Origin: Novispirillum itersonii
GTDB lineage: Bacteria > Pseudomonadota > Alphaproteobacteria > Rhodospirillales > Rhodospirillaceae
Assembly (NCBI RefSeq): GCF_014205675.1
Contig: NZ_JACIIX010000005.1
Location: forward strand, 104,214-168,213
Direction of reading: 5' to 3'
DNA length: 64,000 nucleotides
Shown here: one piece after another, positions 35,381 to 43,702 of the stretch
Layout of the letters: each line of letters starts with the position of its first letter
Position numbering within the stretch: position 1 is the stretch's first letter
Made by a program: the position numbers and the translations under genes
The notes under the pieces: generated by a model
What the model was told of the DNA's origin: nothing
The model's input: the letters and a program-made list of their open reading frames with translations, nothing else
Databases searched by the model: none

Positions 35381-36511
35381 TTACGACAGCATCCGCTTGA
35401 CCGTATCCTTCAGGCCAAGCCGGTCAAGCTGGCGCAGGGCAAACCGCCGCACCGCCCGCACGACAAAACGCGGATTGACCTTCAGGCTGGTGCGGTTGCG
35501 CTCGATCTGCTCCAGCAGCGCGGTGTTTTCCGCCAGAGAGGCGGCCATCTCTTCCGCCGTCAGCGGCTGCGGTGCCTCAGCCCGGCCCCAGCAGGAGGCA
35601 ATCCGCTGATCGGCCTGCAAGCAGGTCAGGCCTGCCCGCTTGCCCAGCAGCGCCAGCGAGCGGCTGGAGAAATGCACCTTGTGGGAAATGTGCCAGTAGT
35701 TCCGCAGATCAAACTGATAGGCCCCGGCGCTGACATCATTCAGCGACGGCACCTCAATATACAGCACACCGCCGGGGCTGAGGTGATCGCGCAGGCGCAG
35801 CAGGAAGGCCAGCGGATCGCTGATATGTTCCAGCACATGGCAGACAATGATCAGGTCAAAGGTTTCCCCGGGCTGAAGCTGCTCCAGCGATCCGCGCCGG
35901 GTCTCGACCCCGTTGCGCCCGGCAGCGGCCAGATAGTCGCGGTCAAAGTCCAGCCCCAGCACCCGGCAGCCCTGATCCCGGAACACCGACAGGGTGCCAC
36001 CGGCCCCGCATCCCACTTCCAGCACCGTCCGCGGCGTGACCAGCGGCGCAACCGCCGCGCTGATCTCCGGCCCGACCATCCGGCGTTGATGGGCAAACAG
36101 GCCATCCGGCTGGGGATGCCCGTACAGCCGCCGGTAGAACTGCGCATAAAAATCCGCCAGAACCTCCTCGGGGTAATACAACGCCTGCTGGACCGTGCCA
36201 CAACAGTCACACAGGCCGGTGGGGTAATAGAAGCCGTAGCGGTCAATCTCGCCGACCACGGTCATTTCAGTCCCCTGACAGACCACACAACGCTGCGGCA
36301 CCAATGCGGTATCCGGGGCATGCGCAGCAACAAAAGCCTCGCGTGCCTCCCGGGCCCGGGCATCAAGGGATGCATAGCCCCCTTCGCCGGATTGATAGCG
36401 TGCGCGCAGAAGCTTTTTCTTCATCACCCGAAGGCCCTTCATACCAGAATCACTGCCCCGCAGACCCGATATCCGGGCGCGGGAATACCACCGGATACTG
36501 ACGGCTTTCAT
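35381..36511 (-). CDS. Zinc-ribbon class I SAM methyltransferase
   Basis: Up to 376 residues. The N-terminal part has CVVCQG...CDCC, a zinc-ribbon-like pair, as in sugar C-methyltransferase-type proteins. The SAM core is VLEVGCGAGGTLSVFRDQG, VLGLDFDRDYL and CHVLEHISDPLAFLLRLRD, then PGGVLYIEVPS. Relatives work in surface polysaccharide or nucleotide-sugar synthesis; the substrate is not predictable here. ATG 36511 gives the full frame, but 36424 (MKGLRVM) or the ATG six codons later (MKKKLL) are equally possible starts. Confidence 0.8.
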   Translation of the reverse strand: MKAVSIRWYSRARISGLRGSDSGMKGLRVMKKKLLRARYQSGEGGYASLDARAREAREAFVAAHAPDTALVPQRCVVCQGTEMTVVGEIDRYGFYYPTGLCDCCGTVQQALYYPEEVLADFYAQFYRRLYGHPQPDGLFAHQRRMVGPEISAAVAPLVTPRTVLEVGCGAGGTLSVFRDQGCRVLGLDFDRDYLAAAGRNGVETRRGSLEQLQPGETFDLIIVCHVLEHISDPLAFLLRLRDHLSPGGVLYIEVPSLNDVSAGAYQFDLRNYWHISHKVHFSSRSLALLGKRAGLTCLQADQRIASCWGRAEAPQPLTAEEMAASLAENTALLEQIERNRTSLKVNPRFVVRAVRRFALRQLDRLGLKDTVKRMLS

Positions 36512-36530
36512 CAGCTTTTGCGAGAGGGTT

Positions 36531-37178
36531 TCAGGGCGCGGCCCCCGCCGTCAGCCGCAGCAGGCTCAGGGCGGCCTGCACCCGGGGGCGGATGTCCCAT
36601 TCCGGCTGTGGCGGGGTCAGGCGGATGGCGATCTGGCGCAACGGTTCGGCAATCACCATCGACAGGATCAGGTCCGCCGCCAGCGCCGGATCCGGGCAGG
36701 TGATCACCCCGCGCGCCCGGTGGCGGGATAACCAGCCGGCCAGCAGGGCGCGGGACCGGTCGATCCCCGCCGCCGTGTAGATCTCCAGCACCGCCTCCCG
36801 CTCCGGAAGATCATTGACCAGCAGCCGGAACAGCCCGACCGCCTCCGCCGTCAACACCCGTCCGGCAATCAGGATGAGACTGTCTTCCAGCACCCGCAGC
36901 GCCGCCCCGGCATCCGCCGCCTCGGCCTCAAACGCCAGCGGAAACGGGGCGGTCCAGTCGCGCAGGATCAGGGCAATCAGCTCCTCGCGGTTGGCGGCAA
37001 AACGGTAAACCGTCTTTTTCGCCACATTGGCCTGCCGCGCCACCGCCTCCATCGTCGCCGCCGCATAGCCCTGCGACAGCAGGATCTGGGTGGCTGCCTG
37101 CACAACTTTTCCCCGCAGGTCCTCTTCCGGCAGGGCGGGGCGCCCCCGGGGGCGGGGCGGCGGGGCGGAAGGCGGCAC
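36531..37178 (-). CDS. TetR/AcrR-family regulator
   Basis: 215 residues; a Pro/Arg-rich start, then LRGKVVQAATQILLSQGYAA, MEAVARQANVAKKTVYRFAA and NREELIALIL, the TetR DNA-binding domain. The C-terminus resembles the AefR-like group. It is divergent from the DAPG-hydrolase-like gene and separated from it by a perfect 24-bp-arm palindrome (37211-37265), its presumptive operator. Confidence 0.92.
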   Translation of the reverse strand: MPPSAPPPRPRGRPALPEEDLRGKVVQAATQILLSQGYAAATMEAVARQANVAKKTVYRFAANREELIALILRDWTAPFPLAFEAEAADAGAALRVLEDSLILIAGRVLTAEAVGLFRLLVNDLPEREAVLEIYTAAGIDRSRALLAGWLSRHRARGVITCPDPALAADLILSMVIAEPLRQIAIRLTPPQPEWDIRPRVQAALSLLRLTAGAAP

Positions 37179-37210
37179 GGGAACTCTCCGTTTGACAGCT
37201 CAGGGGGGCG

Positions 37211-37265
37211 GATGATACTCCGTAATTAGGAAACGATCAAAGTTTCCTAATTACGGAGTATCATC
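37211..37265. promoter_or_regulatory. Perfect palindrome (24-bp arms, 7-nt centre), putative TetR operator
   Basis: The left arm 37211-37234 (GATGATACTCCGTAATTAGG then AAAC) and right arm 37242-37265 are exact reverse complements around GATCAAA. The right arm ends at the base before the hydrolase-like ATG (37266). AT-richness (CCTAATTACGGAG) contrasts with the local GC content. It probably embeds promoter elements and TetR binding sites; the RNA could also form a hairpin covering the ribosome site. Confidence 0.75.
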
Positions 37266-37976
37266 ATGACCGACAGAACCCCCCTCTCCCCCGACCCCGC
37301 CCGGGCCGGAATCGCTTACATCGACGACCTGCTGGCCCCCGCCCCGCTGCGGCTGGAAACCGGTATCACCCGCCTTGCCGATGGCGCGCTGGTGGTGGCG
37401 GTGCGCACCGACCTGCACGGCTGCAAGGGCCGGATGCTGGACTGGTGGTTCAAGCAGTTTGACACCACCCAGCACCTGAAGTGGTGGCACCCGATCGACC
37501 ATCTGGAGCATTGCGGCTGGGACCGGCACTGGCAGAAAGGCAAAAACTACGTTGGCGCCACCATCCGCGCCGTGGAGGCCCTCGGCGATTTTCCGCCGGT
37601 GTCCGCCACCATCAAATTCCACGACCCGGAAGAGGTGTTCACCCCCGCCCTGTACCGTCAGACCATGGCCGACGGCCACGCCTCCGCCGCCGTCTACGCC
37701 CGCATCGGCTTCGGCGAGGATGTCCGGCTGGATGCCAACGGCGACCCGGCGGACCAGATGGTGCATGTGGTGCGCGATACCAGCTACGGCGCGGTGCTGC
37801 GCAGCCGCTTCATCCTCGGCCAGACCGCCGCCGGAACCGGCCACACCCTGCCCGATGCCATCGGCCTCGGGCTGCTTCAGCACTGCTACGCCGAGTTCAC
37901 CTATCTGTCGAAAGTGCTGCCGTCGCTGTACTGGGCCGATGCCGACAACCGCGCCGATGTGCCGCTGATGTGGTAA
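37266..37976 (+). CDS. 2,4-diacetylphloroglucinol hydrolase-like (PhlG/DAPG_hydrolase family) protein
   Basis: 236 residues. MLDWWFKQFDTTQHLKWWHP, IDHLEHCGWDRHW and LGLLQHCYAEFTYLSKVLP match the DAPG_hydrolase family, whose His/Glu residues (HxxxD/E, H..E) hold zinc for cleaving carbon-carbon bonds in acylphloroglucinols. Paralogues exist in strains with no phloroglucinol synthesis, so detoxification of a foreign phenolic is plausible. Divergent TetR plus the palindromic operator suggests inducible expression by the substrate. Confidence 0.85.
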   Translation: MTDRTPLSPDPARAGIAYIDDLLAPAPLRLETGITRLADGALVVAVRTDLHGCKGRMLDWWFKQFDTTQHLKWWHPIDHLEHCGWDRHWQKGKNYVGATIRAVEALGDFPPVSATIKFHDPEEVFTPALYRQTMADGHASAAVYARIGFGEDVRLDANGDPADQMVHVVRDTSYGAVLRSRFILGQTAAGTGHTLPDAIGLGLLQHCYAEFTYLSKVLPSLYWADADNRADVPLMW

Positions 37977-37991
37977 CCCGCGATCAGGGAT

Positions 37992-38399
37992 TTATGGGGT
38001 GGCGGGGCCCGCACCGGCAGGCTCTGCCGCCACCAGCACCAGACCATCTTCCTGCGCCCGCTGCGCCGCCAGCGCCCGCACCGCGCCTTCCAGCCCGCCG
38101 CCCTGCCACGGCGGCAGAACCGCCAGACCCAGCAGCGCCAGAACCCCCGGCTGCTCCTGCACCACCAGCCGCCCGGCCACTGCCCCCTCCACGGTGATCA
38201 CCCAGACCTCCGCCCCGGTGGCGGCGAAATGGTCCCGCTGCTGGAAGAACTGCCACGTCAGGAACTCCGGCCGCTCCGCCTCCGGCAATCCGGCCTCCGC
38301 CATCTCCTGCCAGCGGCTGACGATGTACAGGCCGCGCAGACTTTCCAGATCCGACGGATCTTCCGGACGCAGGGCAAAATCCGGGGCAGTCTGCGGCAT
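37992..38399 (-). CDS. GNAT-like acetyltransferase (short)
   Basis: 135 residues: FALRPEDPSDLESLRGLYIV and VWVITVEGAVAGRLVVQE followed by LALLGLAVLPPWQGGGLEGA, which fits the GNAT fold, including a Q/R-x-x-G-x-G-like acetyl-CoA loop (WQGGGLEG). ATG 38399 has an AAGGAGG site. Substrate unknown. It lies convergent with the hydrolase-like gene and just left of CRISPR array 2. Confidence 0.7.
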   Translation of the reverse strand: MPQTAPDFALRPEDPSDLESLRGLYIVSRWQEMAEAGLPEAERPEFLTWQFFQQRDHFAATGAEVWVITVEGAVAGRLVVQEQPGVLALLGLAVLPPWQGGGLEGAVRALAAQRAQEDGLVLVAAEPAGAGPATP

Positions 38400-38544
38400 G
38401 GCGGGGCCTCCTTGCGGGAAAACGGCCCGCAGCATGGCGGGAAACCAGATCCGGCGCAAGAACCGCCCGGTGGGCGGTGAGATGCCCCCTTTTTCGAGAA
38501 AAAGGGAGCGCCAAAAAGCCTTGGGGAAAGTGGGAGGGTCGCAA

Positions 38545-39572
38545 AGACGGTTCTACGCCCCCGTGAGGGGGCGACGACGGGACTCCGATCTGGAGGAAAG
38601 GCCCCACGGAGTTTCAATCCACGCCCCCGCGAAGGGGGCGACCCTTGCCGTCTCGCATCGCAACAAACATCGCGTCAGTTTCAATCCACGCCCCCGCGAA
38701 GGGGGCGACATTGTGCCCGACGTCTATACCGACTATATGAGCCTTGTTTCAATCCACGCCCCCGCGAAGGGGGCGACGGGCTGACTGATGAGGGCATGAT
38801 GAGCCAAGACCCTGTTTCAATCCACGCCCCCGTGAGGGGGCGACATTTTGGCGGGATCGGACAGGCTCACGGTCACTCCGTTTCAATCCACGCCCCCGTG
38901 AGGGGGCGACTCTTTGAGCGGAACCATCAATTCCGTTTCTGCGGAAGTTTCAATCCACGCCCCCGTGAGGGGGCGACAGGACGCGGTGCGTATCGCCGAT
39001 ACCGATACGGCGTTTCAATCCACGCCCCCGTGAGGGGGCGACCTTCGGATCGACGAACCGGCCTCGTAATAGCAGGTGTTTCAATCCACGCCCCCGTGAG
39101 GGGGCGACCAGGACGCCGACAACATCTATTTCGTTTACCGCCACGTTTCAATCCACGCCCCCGTGAGGGGGCGACGTGACGCTGGAAATCGAATACGAGG
39201 ACAAAGAACGGTTTCAATCCACGCCCCCGTGAGGGGGCGACCCGCCTGCGGTACAATCCACCTAGCCAGCGGACAGGTTTCAATCCACGCCCCCGTGAGG
39301 GGGCGACCTCAAGCACTCTTCAAGCATGTGCGGCAGGTTACTGTTTCAATCCACGCCCCCGTGAGGGGGCGACGTGGTGATTTCAGCGAGCCGCCGGTAC
39401 CATTCCGGCGTTTCAATCCACGCCCCCGTGAGGGGGCGACGTATCGACAGGCGTTTTACGGATCACGCGGGAAAGTTTCAATCCACGCCCCCGTGAGGGG
39501 GCGACGTCCTGCTGACTGGGCTGGCCCTCGACAACGCCGTCGTTTCAATCCACGCCCCCGTGAGGGGGCGAC
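38545..39572 (-). CRISPR. CRISPR array 2: 15 repeats plus one degenerate terminal copy, 15 spacers (type I-C)
   Basis: Full repeats start at 38611, 38678, 38746, 38814, 38880, 38947, 39012, 39078, 39145, 39211, 39277, 39343, 39410, 39475 and 39542. The first three (leader-distal) are 32 bp with CCCCGCGAAGGGGGCG; the other twelve are 31 bp with CCCCGTGAGGGGGCG. A degenerate copy at 38545-38575 has lost its left 10 bp. Spacers are 34-37 bp. The array reads leftwards, with its leader at 39573 and cas7 330 bp upstream of it. Confidence 0.98.
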
Positions 39573-39758
39573 TGGGTGTCTGGCAATGCCTTGACCCGGC
39601 ACTCAAAATACACCCTCTACCGCGAACCTCCAAATCCCTGCTGCCAAACGGCGTCATTATTCCGCATCCGGAAATATTTATCCAATCCCCTCAACCTCTT
39701 ACGCCACCGCGAACCCCCCGGAGTCGCAGCGCCTGCTTGCGGTTCGCGGTGAAGACAG
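39573..39758 (-). promoter_or_regulatory. CRISPR leader of array 2
   Basis: Homologous to leader 1. ACCGCGAACC lies at 39619 and 39706, the inverse GGTTCGCGGT at 39741. Offsets from the first repeat (47, 134 and 169 nt) equal those in array 1. It should hold the pre-crRNA promoter and any integration-factor sites. Confidence 0.85.
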
Positions 39759-39797
39759 AAAAACCCCGGCCCGGCGCAGTACGCCGGAACCGGGGTT
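39759..39797 (-). terminator. Terminator of the cas5-cas8c-cas7 operon
   Basis: AAACCCCGG pairs with CCGGGGTTT around an inner CCGGCG/CGCCGG stem. On the minus strand the stem is followed by TTTTTCTG, a proper intrinsic terminator between cas7 and the leader. The symmetrical sequence AAGCCTTTTTCCCGAAAAAGGCTT lies upstream at about 39836-39859. Confidence 0.75.
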
Positions 39798-39908
39798 TCC
39801 TGACACCCAATCACAGAAACGGGCTTTTTGGGTCAAGCCTTTTTCCCGAAAAAGGCTTGCTTCCCCACCGTCCGCAGGACGGTTCCGCCGCCCCGCCCCG
39901 CCCCCGGA

Positions 39909-40775
39909 TCAGAAGCGGTCAATCGCCTCCACCCCGGCGGGCAGGCCGTCGCGGTTCCACGTCACCACGTAATCGTCAAAGCTGCGGGCCGGGCCGGTGC
40001 TGCCGGGGGCGCGGCCAATCTTCACCCGGTCGAGCAGCGCCTTGGCCGGAGTGGAGCCGAGGCGGTCGGCGTGGCGGTAGACCTTCAGGCCTCGTGCCGT
40101 CATTTCCCCCCGGCTGGCGGAACGGTCGTGGTCAAACATATTGGCCAGCGCCGTCCACACCGTTTCCAGATCGGCCTCGGTGAAGCCGCTGCGTTCGGCC
40201 AGCGGGGCGGAAATGTAGCCGTGCAGGCGGTACAGCGCATAGGGCACCACATATTTGCGGCCCATGGTGCGTTCGCTCTCGCGGTCCTTTTCGTTGGTGA
40301 CGGCCATGCGGGTGACGGTGATTTCCTGCACGGAAATCGGCTCCGCCGAGCGGGCGAAGGTCAGTTGCAGCGGCCCGCGCACCTGCCCGCAGTTGACACC
40401 GGTAGTCATCACCGCACCGAAGGTGCGGACATCGAAGAAGGTATCGCACATCCATTGGGTCAGGGCGGCGGCGGCGGCGGGGTCGCTGGTCGGCTTGAAG
40501 TTTTTGGCGTCCACCTCCAGCGCGGTGTAGGCGCGCTGGTGCTGTTCGTTCAGTATCGCCTTTTCGCGCACATAGATATCGTGGCGGGGGGTGCCGCCCA
40601 GCGCCAGATCGACGTAATTGCGGAGTTTCCGCTTGATGCAGACATCGGTGACGATGCCGTGCTGGTCTTCAAAGTTCTGGCGCGGCATGTTGCCGGCATC
40701 GGGGTCGCCGTTGGGATTGCCGTTGGTGACATCGAACAGGTAGACGAATTCATAACGGTTCTGCAACACGGTCAT
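39909..40775 (-). CDS. cas7: Type I-C Cascade backbone protein Cas7 (Csd2)
   Basis: 288 residues. The family signature YLFDVTNGNPNGDPDAGNMP opens the protein, followed by VTDVCIKRKLRNYVDLA, and later FGAVMTTG...GPLQLTFARS. Several copies coat the crRNA in the interference complex. Its ATG overlaps the cas8c stop by 4 nt. It is the last cas gene before the array; the usual cas4, cas1 and cas2 do not follow. Confidence 0.96.
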   Translation of the reverse strand: MTVLQNRYEFVYLFDVTNGNPNGDPDAGNMPRQNFEDQHGIVTDVCIKRKLRNYVDLALGGTPRHDIYVREKAILNEQHQRAYTALEVDAKNFKPTSDPAAAAALTQWMCDTFFDVRTFGAVMTTGVNCGQVRGPLQLTFARSAEPISVQEITVTRMAVTNEKDRESERTMGRKYVVPYALYRLHGYISAPLAERSGFTEADLETVWTALANMFDHDRSASRGEMTARGLKVYRHADRLGSTPAKALLDRVKIGRAPGSTGPARSFDDYVVTWNRDGLPAGVEAIDRF

Positions 40776-42607
40776 TTCGCGGCCTCGTCAGAAGAAACAT
40801 CGGGGGAAGCGGCGGCGCTGTCCGCCTTCTTCCGGTACAGGTCGGTGCGCTGGTGGTAATAGCCGACGGCAAAATGCGCCTGTTCCGACAGCGACAGGCG
40901 GTCCGGCATCGCCCCCTCACTGGTCAGCAGCTCCATGATTTCACCGATCTGGCGGTCCTTGGTCTGGCCGTATTCATCCTTGGCGATGTGGTGGGTGGCC
41001 AGCTTCAGCAGCACCGGGAACACCATGGCCGGAGTGGCACTGGCGGCGGCGAAGTAACGGTCCTTGATGGTGGCATTCAGGCCGGGCAAGGCATCTTTCT
41101 GGGCCTTCTCCAGCACCGCGAACAACCGCCCGAGGCAGTAGGCCGGGGTCTTGTCCTGTGGGTTCAGGGACACGGTGATCTCCTGCGAATAATTGCGGAT
41201 CAGGGTGGCTTTCAGCAGGCCGACGCGCAGCGCCGACAGCGGATCAAACTTTTCGCTCTGGCCGTGGCGGATGCGTTCCAGCACCAGCGGCAGCAGCGCC
41301 GCCGGATAGGGCGTGCCGTGCAGCACCGCGTTCAGCAGGGTGGTCACCAGCGGGCCGGGTACCTCTTCCCGCTTCTGTTCCGGCACCAGCGTGGTCAGGC
41401 ACTGCCACAGGCCGAACATCTGCGGTTCCTCTGCCGGATTGGGGCCGGAGGGGACCACCGCCATGGCGGCGTGGTGGCGCTGCACATTGGTCAGCACCGC
41501 GCCGAGGGTGGTTTCCTCCCAGTAGCGCACCGTCAGGCGGGCCTTGCCGGGGGCCGACAGGCCAAGCAGGTAAAAGCGGGTATCGGCCTCCACCCCGAGC
41601 ACATCGCGCGGCGGCACCCCCGCGCGGATCTGCCGCAGGGCGCGGTCCAGCCGCTGTTCGGTTTCGGCATCGCCTTCCAGCCCGTCGCCGGTCAGAAAGC
41701 TGTGGACCAGCGCCTCGCCGCCGTCTTTCAGGTGCAGGTTGGCCCAGTAGACCAGCGTGGTATCGCCGATGGTCAGCTTCTGGCGGTTGGCATCGCTGCC
41801 GCGCAGCAGGTGGTTCAGGGCGGTGGTATAGGCAAAGGCGGCAGGCTGGCCGATCGGGGCCGACAGGCCCTGATCCTTGGCGCTGCGGCCATAGGAACAG
41901 AAGGATTCTTTATTGAACGACACCATCGCCGCGCCGGAGGTCTGGGCATCCACCACCCCGCGCAGGGGCGAATGGACCTTGGCAACCGGCTGGATCTGGC
42001 CGGTGATCAGGCACTGGCCGGTGACGACATCGCCTTCCGCCGCCGCGCACCGGGCCAGCCAGGCATCGCGGAAGGCCGGGCGGTCGTGCAGGAAGCCCGG
42101 CTCCCCATCCAGCATGAACACCACATTGGTGGCGGTGATCTCGGCCCAATGCTCCAGCCCGGCCGCCTGTTCCGGCTGCCACTGTGCCAGAAAGGCCAGA
42201 AAGGCACGGGCCCCGGCATCGTCCACCCCGGTCAGAACCTCCGCCTGCAAGGCCCGGAACGCCGGGAAATGCTTCGCGATTTTCTTGGGGTCTCCCCCCT
42301 CTTCCGCGCCCAGTGCGTACGAGGTCTTATCCCAGAAGGGAAAGGCCATCACTCCGCTGGTGCGCGGGCTGGCAGGCTTGGGCACCACCATCGGGCGCGG
42401 CAGAACCTTGGAGGTTTCCTTCTTGCCCTTGCCCTGCCGGGTGATGACGGTGTTGCGCAGGTCGGTCACCCCCCGGACGCTGCCGTCCGCCCGCAGCACC
42501 ACCGCCCACGAAATCCTTTCCACCCCGAAGCCAAGACGGGGGATTTCCCCCTCGCCGTCCTCCGCCGCCAGCCGGTCATACAGTTCATTCAGCCGTTGCA
42601 GGATCAT
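40772..42607 (-). CDS. cas8c: Type I-C Cascade large subunit Cas8c (Csd1)
   Basis: 611 residues from ATG 42607 (MILQRLNELYDRL), the normal Csd1 start, overlapping the cas5 stop by 4 nt. Recognisable blocks: FPFWDKTSYALG, VSFNKESFCSYGRSAKDQGL and NHLLRGSDANRQKLTIGDT, the last two being typical of Csd1. It recognises the PAM and, by an internal start, can yield a small Cas11-like subunit in this subtype. No frame damage is visible. Confidence 0.96.
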   Translation of the reverse strand: MILQRLNELYDRLAAEDGEGEIPRLGFGVERISWAVVLRADGSVRGVTDLRNTVITRQGKGKKETSKVLPRPMVVPKPASPRTSGVMAFPFWDKTSYALGAEEGGDPKKIAKHFPAFRALQAEVLTGVDDAGARAFLAFLAQWQPEQAAGLEHWAEITATNVVFMLDGEPGFLHDRPAFRDAWLARCAAAEGDVVTGQCLITGQIQPVAKVHSPLRGVVDAQTSGAAMVSFNKESFCSYGRSAKDQGLSAPIGQPAAFAYTTALNHLLRGSDANRQKLTIGDTTLVYWANLHLKDGGEALVHSFLTGDGLEGDAETEQRLDRALRQIRAGVPPRDVLGVEADTRFYLLGLSAPGKARLTVRYWEETTLGAVLTNVQRHHAAMAVVPSGPNPAEEPQMFGLWQCLTTLVPEQKREEVPGPLVTTLLNAVLHGTPYPAALLPLVLERIRHGQSEKFDPLSALRVGLLKATLIRNYSQEITVSLNPQDKTPAYCLGRLFAVLEKAQKDALPGLNATIKDRYFAAASATPAMVFPVLLKLATHHIAKDEYGQTKDRQIGEIMELLTSEGAMPDRLSLSEQAHFAVGYYHQRTDLYRKKADSAAASPDVSSDEAAK

Positions 42608-43272
42608 GACACCAGCCCCACCTCGGCCCGGGGCGGCACATGCAGCACGCCATCCACCAGTTTCGCCCGGAAGAAACACGGAGCCCGCCCGTTGGCGTGA
42701 TCAATGTCGTACAGCATCCAGCCCAGATCCCGCTCCCCGCGCAGGCTGTCATCGACCGGGGAAAGATCGCCGCTGACCGGGCCGAAATCGGTGGCCGAAA
42801 ACTCCCGACAGCCCAGCACCGGATGCTGGAAGCTCTGGCCCTTGGCCAGACGGCGGGTGAAAATATCCAGATGTTTCCCGGGGTTGTCCTCCGGCCCGGC
42901 GCGGTCGGTCATCTCGAAGTGGGCATCGATGATGTAATCGACATCGGTCAGCAGCAGGCTGACCCGCTGCTGGCGGTCGTCCTCGATAAAGGTTTCCAGC
43001 CGCCCGCCGCGCCCGGTGGCCACCCGCGCCGCTTCCTGCCCGGAAACCTTCGAAGACAGCTCGTTCCGCCGCACCGACTGAAAGCGGATCGGCTTCAGCA
43101 CCGTGATGCGGTCCACCACCCAGCGGATGGCCGGTTTCCAATGTACGCATTCCAGAATGCCGCGCGCCGCCGACGGGGTCATCACGTCGTAGGAGACCCG
43201 CTCCACCTTCATTTCCGGCCGGGTGAAACAGGCGTATTCCCCGCTGACCCGCATCCGCACACCAAAGGACAT
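42604..43272 (-). CDS. cas5: Type I-C pre-crRNA endonuclease Cas5 (Cas5d)
   Basis: 222 residues starting MSFGVRMRVSGEYACFTRPE, followed by MKVERVSYDVMTPSAARGIL, both near-diagnostic of Cas5d. It cuts the repeat at the base of its stem and stays on the 5' handle, taking the role Cas6 has in other subtypes (no cas6 is present). ATG 43272 has a GGAGG site. About 230 bp of possible promoter region precede it, behind a terminator. Confidence 0.96.
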   Translation of the reverse strand: MSFGVRMRVSGEYACFTRPEMKVERVSYDVMTPSAARGILECVHWKPAIRWVVDRITVLKPIRFQSVRRNELSSKVSGQEAARVATGRGGRLETFIEDDRQQRVSLLLTDVDYIIDAHFEMTDRAGPEDNPGKHLDIFTRRLAKGQSFQHPVLGCREFSATDFGPVSGDLSPVDDSLRGERDLGWMLYDIDHANGRAPCFFRAKLVDGVLHVPPRAEVGLVS

Positions 43273-43441
43273 CGCGCTTCCTCCTCTTCCCCTCCACCCG
43301 CTCCGGCTTTCATGGCCAAAACAGGAAAATCCAAGGTCGATCATTATGCTGGAGCTGTTACTTTAAGATGTAGTTAAAGGCAGGGGGATGCCGTTGTCGG
43401 GGCTATCCCCCTTCATCTCAGGAAGACCCCAAAGACGAAAA

Positions 43442-43467
43442 ACGGGGCAGACCAGCGTCTGCCCCGT
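43442..43467 (-). terminator. Terminator between the embedded pair and cas5
   Basis: ACGGGGCAGAC (43442-43452) pairs with GTCTGCCCCGT (43457-43467) around four bases; on the minus strand it is followed by TTTTTCGTCTTT. It would stop transcripts from the acetyltransferase/64-residue pair and from cas3, so cas5-cas8c-cas7 probably has its own promoter between 43280 and 43440. Confidence 0.75.
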
Positions 43468-43505
43468 GTCATCTTTCTGTTCCCGAAAGGCCTGACGGCC
43501 TGCCC

Positions 43506-43700
43506 TCAGCGGAGATTCCCCCCTCCGGCCACCTCTGGCCCGGCATCCCCGAAGACCACAGCCTTCTGATCCGCCGTCAGGCCAGACGTCAGGCTTCTGA
43601 AGCCTTTCAGGCGGGCGCGGGCCAGATCAAGCATGGCCTCGCTATCCCGGCAGGTTACCGATGAACCGGTACTGACAGGGGCATAGACGGCATTGCTCAT
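43506..43700 (-). CDS. 64-residue protein of unknown function inside the cas locus
   Basis: Begins MSNAVYAPVSTGSSVTCRDS, continues with EAMLDLARARLKGFRSL and ends in a Gly-rich tail. A GGGAGG ribosome site precedes ATG 43700, and the gene starts 3 nt after the acetyltransferase-like stop, so the two are cotranscribed. No family is recognised. As the partner of an acetyltransferase-like protein it might be an antitoxin, an inhibitor or a substrate; this is speculation. Confidence 0.6.
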   Translation of the reverse strand: MSNAVYAPVSTGSSVTCRDSEAMLDLARARLKGFRSLTSGLTADQKAVVFGDAGPEVAGGGNLR

Positions 43701-43702
43701 GA

